DNA of 42,326 bases, from positions 1 through 42,326 of IMG/VR virus record IMGVR_UViG_3300035698_005633, one strand, 5' to 3'. The stretch comes from a virus. The position numbers and the translations under genes were made by a program. The first letter of the stretch is position 1. Each line of letters opens with the position of its first letter. The notes under the pieces were generated by a model. The model had not been told where the DNA came from. It searched no databases and saw nothing but the letters and a program-made list of their open reading frames with translations. Of the stretch, positions 41,531 to 42,326 are shown piece after piece.

Positions 41531-41538
41531 TATAAATA
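41531..41538 (+). promoter_or_regulatory. T4-type late promoter box TATAAATA
   Basis: Exact TATAAATA seven bases after the terminator stem, 30 bases before the glycosyltransferase ATG. It makes the glycosyltransferase a late gene, transcribed apart from the adhesins. Confidence 0.72.
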
Positions 41539-41567
41539 ATAGGGATATATTAATATTGGGGTTGTTT

Positions 41568-42326
41568 ATGAATCATGACATTAAAATTTGTGTTCCGTAT
41601 TATAATGTAATAGAAGAAAAGACACAACAAGGTATTTATGATTTACTTGATACTTTTGAGCTTAATTGTGCTTATTTGAGTATGCAAGGCACTAATATAG
41701 CTAATACTAGAAACGCGTTAGTTAATGATAGTAAATCTGATATGGAATACCAAAAATTGGATACAGATTTCACGCACATATTATTTGTTGATGCGGACAC
41801 AATACCAACGGTAGAGGTAGTTAAAAAACTTCTTAGTTATAATGTTGATGTTGTTTCGGCATCATACAAGAGTAGAGAGCAATCTTATAGTTATGTTGGC
41901 GGGATATTTAGTTATAATGATAATGGGGAGTTTGTCGATGCTCTTAAAATGAAGAGTGATTCCGAAGGACTTATGGAAGTTGATTGGGTTGGGGGTGGAT
42001 GTGTTCTTATTAAGAAAGAAGTTTTTGAAAAGATATCATTTCCTTGGTTCAGATACCCAATAGTAGAGCTTAATAAAGATGGTAATGTATACAAAAAATT
42101 GATATATGAAGATGTTGGTTTTTGTATGAATTTAAAAGAACATGGGTTTAAAATTTATTTAGATTGTGATTCGCAAGTAACTCATTTGGCAAGACATTAT
42201 AATTCTAATATAGTGACTGATAGCGAAGTTTTATTTAAAAATGTTAATGATGATATCAATAAAATGTTTCAAGTTATAAGAAGTATGTCGTTTGAATTAA
42301 AACAAGCATACGACGAAATAGATAAA
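41568..42326 (+). CDS. GT-A family glycosyltransferase (partial, 3' end beyond window)
   Basis: 253 residues visible from ATG 41568, open to the right edge. It opens with IKICVPYYNV, the usual first strand of GT2-like enzymes. ANTRNALVND and ILFVDADTIPTVEVVKKLLS follow, containing a DxD-type metal motif (Asp-Ala-Asp), then VDWVGGGCVLIKKEVFEKI and LIYEDVGFCMNLKEHGFKIY, the acceptor-side Glu-Asp pair. These fit an inverting GT-A fold enzyme. It has no membrane segment in the visible part. Behind its own late promoter and next to fibre genes, it might glycosylate virion fibres or the cell surface; target and sugar are unknown. No start alternative is attractive. Confidence 0.82.
   Translation, partial: MNHDIKICVPYYNVIEEKTQQGIYDLLDTFELNCAYLSMQGTNIANTRNALVNDSKSDMEYQKLDTDFTHILFVDADTIPTVEVVKKLLSYNVDVVSASYKSREQSYSYVGGIFSYNDNGEFVDALKMKSDSEGLMEVDWVGGGCVLIKKEVFEKISFPWFRYPIVELNKDGNVYKKLIYEDVGFCMNLKEHGFKIYLDCDSQVTHLARHYNSNIVTDSEVLFKNVNDDINKMFQVIRSMSFELKQAYDEIDK

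Noticed and set aside
1-42326. tRNA genes or an origin of replication
   Set aside because: The gaps were read for cloverleaf-like sequence and iterons. None was convincing; the gaps are mostly under 130 bases and filled by promoters, terminators and ribosome sites.

Overview
The window is a contiguous virion-structure and packaging block of a T4-type contractile-tailed phage (myovirus), probably from an environmental genome or metagenome. All 37 genes I can support lie on the + strand. DNA is strongly AT-rich, genes are packed with short gaps or ATGA/TAATG overlaps, and most starts have a clear GGAG-type ribosome site. No host gene, integrase, tRNA or CRISPR array was seen. The host cannot be named from this sequence; two predicted peptidoglycan hydrolases in the tail imply a walled bacterium.

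Layout. 1-1664: end of a lectin-like protein and three small unknown genes. 1680-6884: head module (portal gp20, a 54-residue ORF, prohead protease gp21, scaffold gp22, major capsid gp23). 7012-10837: a protein with three AT-hooks, a gp13-like neck protein, two very acidic proteins, gp15-like sheath terminator and gp16-like small terminase. 10876-13906: large terminase gp17, broken into two genes by a split intein with a free-standing homing endonuclease gene between the halves. 13957-17441: tail sheath gp18 and two tube-type proteins. 17487-26719: baseplate hub and wedge genes, including a tape-measure-like protein with a VanY-type peptidase domain, a gp5-like spike and a separate lysozyme-carrying hub protein. 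26835-41466: gp6-like wedge and very large fibre or adhesin genes built from beta-helix, PKD, DUF5011-like Ig, YadA-head and BspA-type leucine-rich repeats. 41568 to the end: start of a glycosyltransferase.

Expression looks like T4 late transcription: exact TATAAATA boxes sit in eleven intergenic gaps, one more gap has a one-mismatch version, and five strong hairpin-plus-T-run terminators separate transcription blocks. The gene order (head, then neck/terminase, then tail and baseplate) is not that of T4 itself, and the gp5 lysozyme domain has moved to another protein, so this is a distant member of the T4 superfamily.

Best leads: (1) the fractured terminase gene, with an atypically short N-intein cutting the protein just after the Walker A lysine; (2) a leucine-rich-repeat adhesin of 21 near-perfect 72-bp repeats whose N-terminal piece lies in another frame, suggesting frameshift control, phase variation or a recent recombination; (3) an AT-hook protein inside the head/neck cluster; (4) two different wall-degrading domains in the tail.
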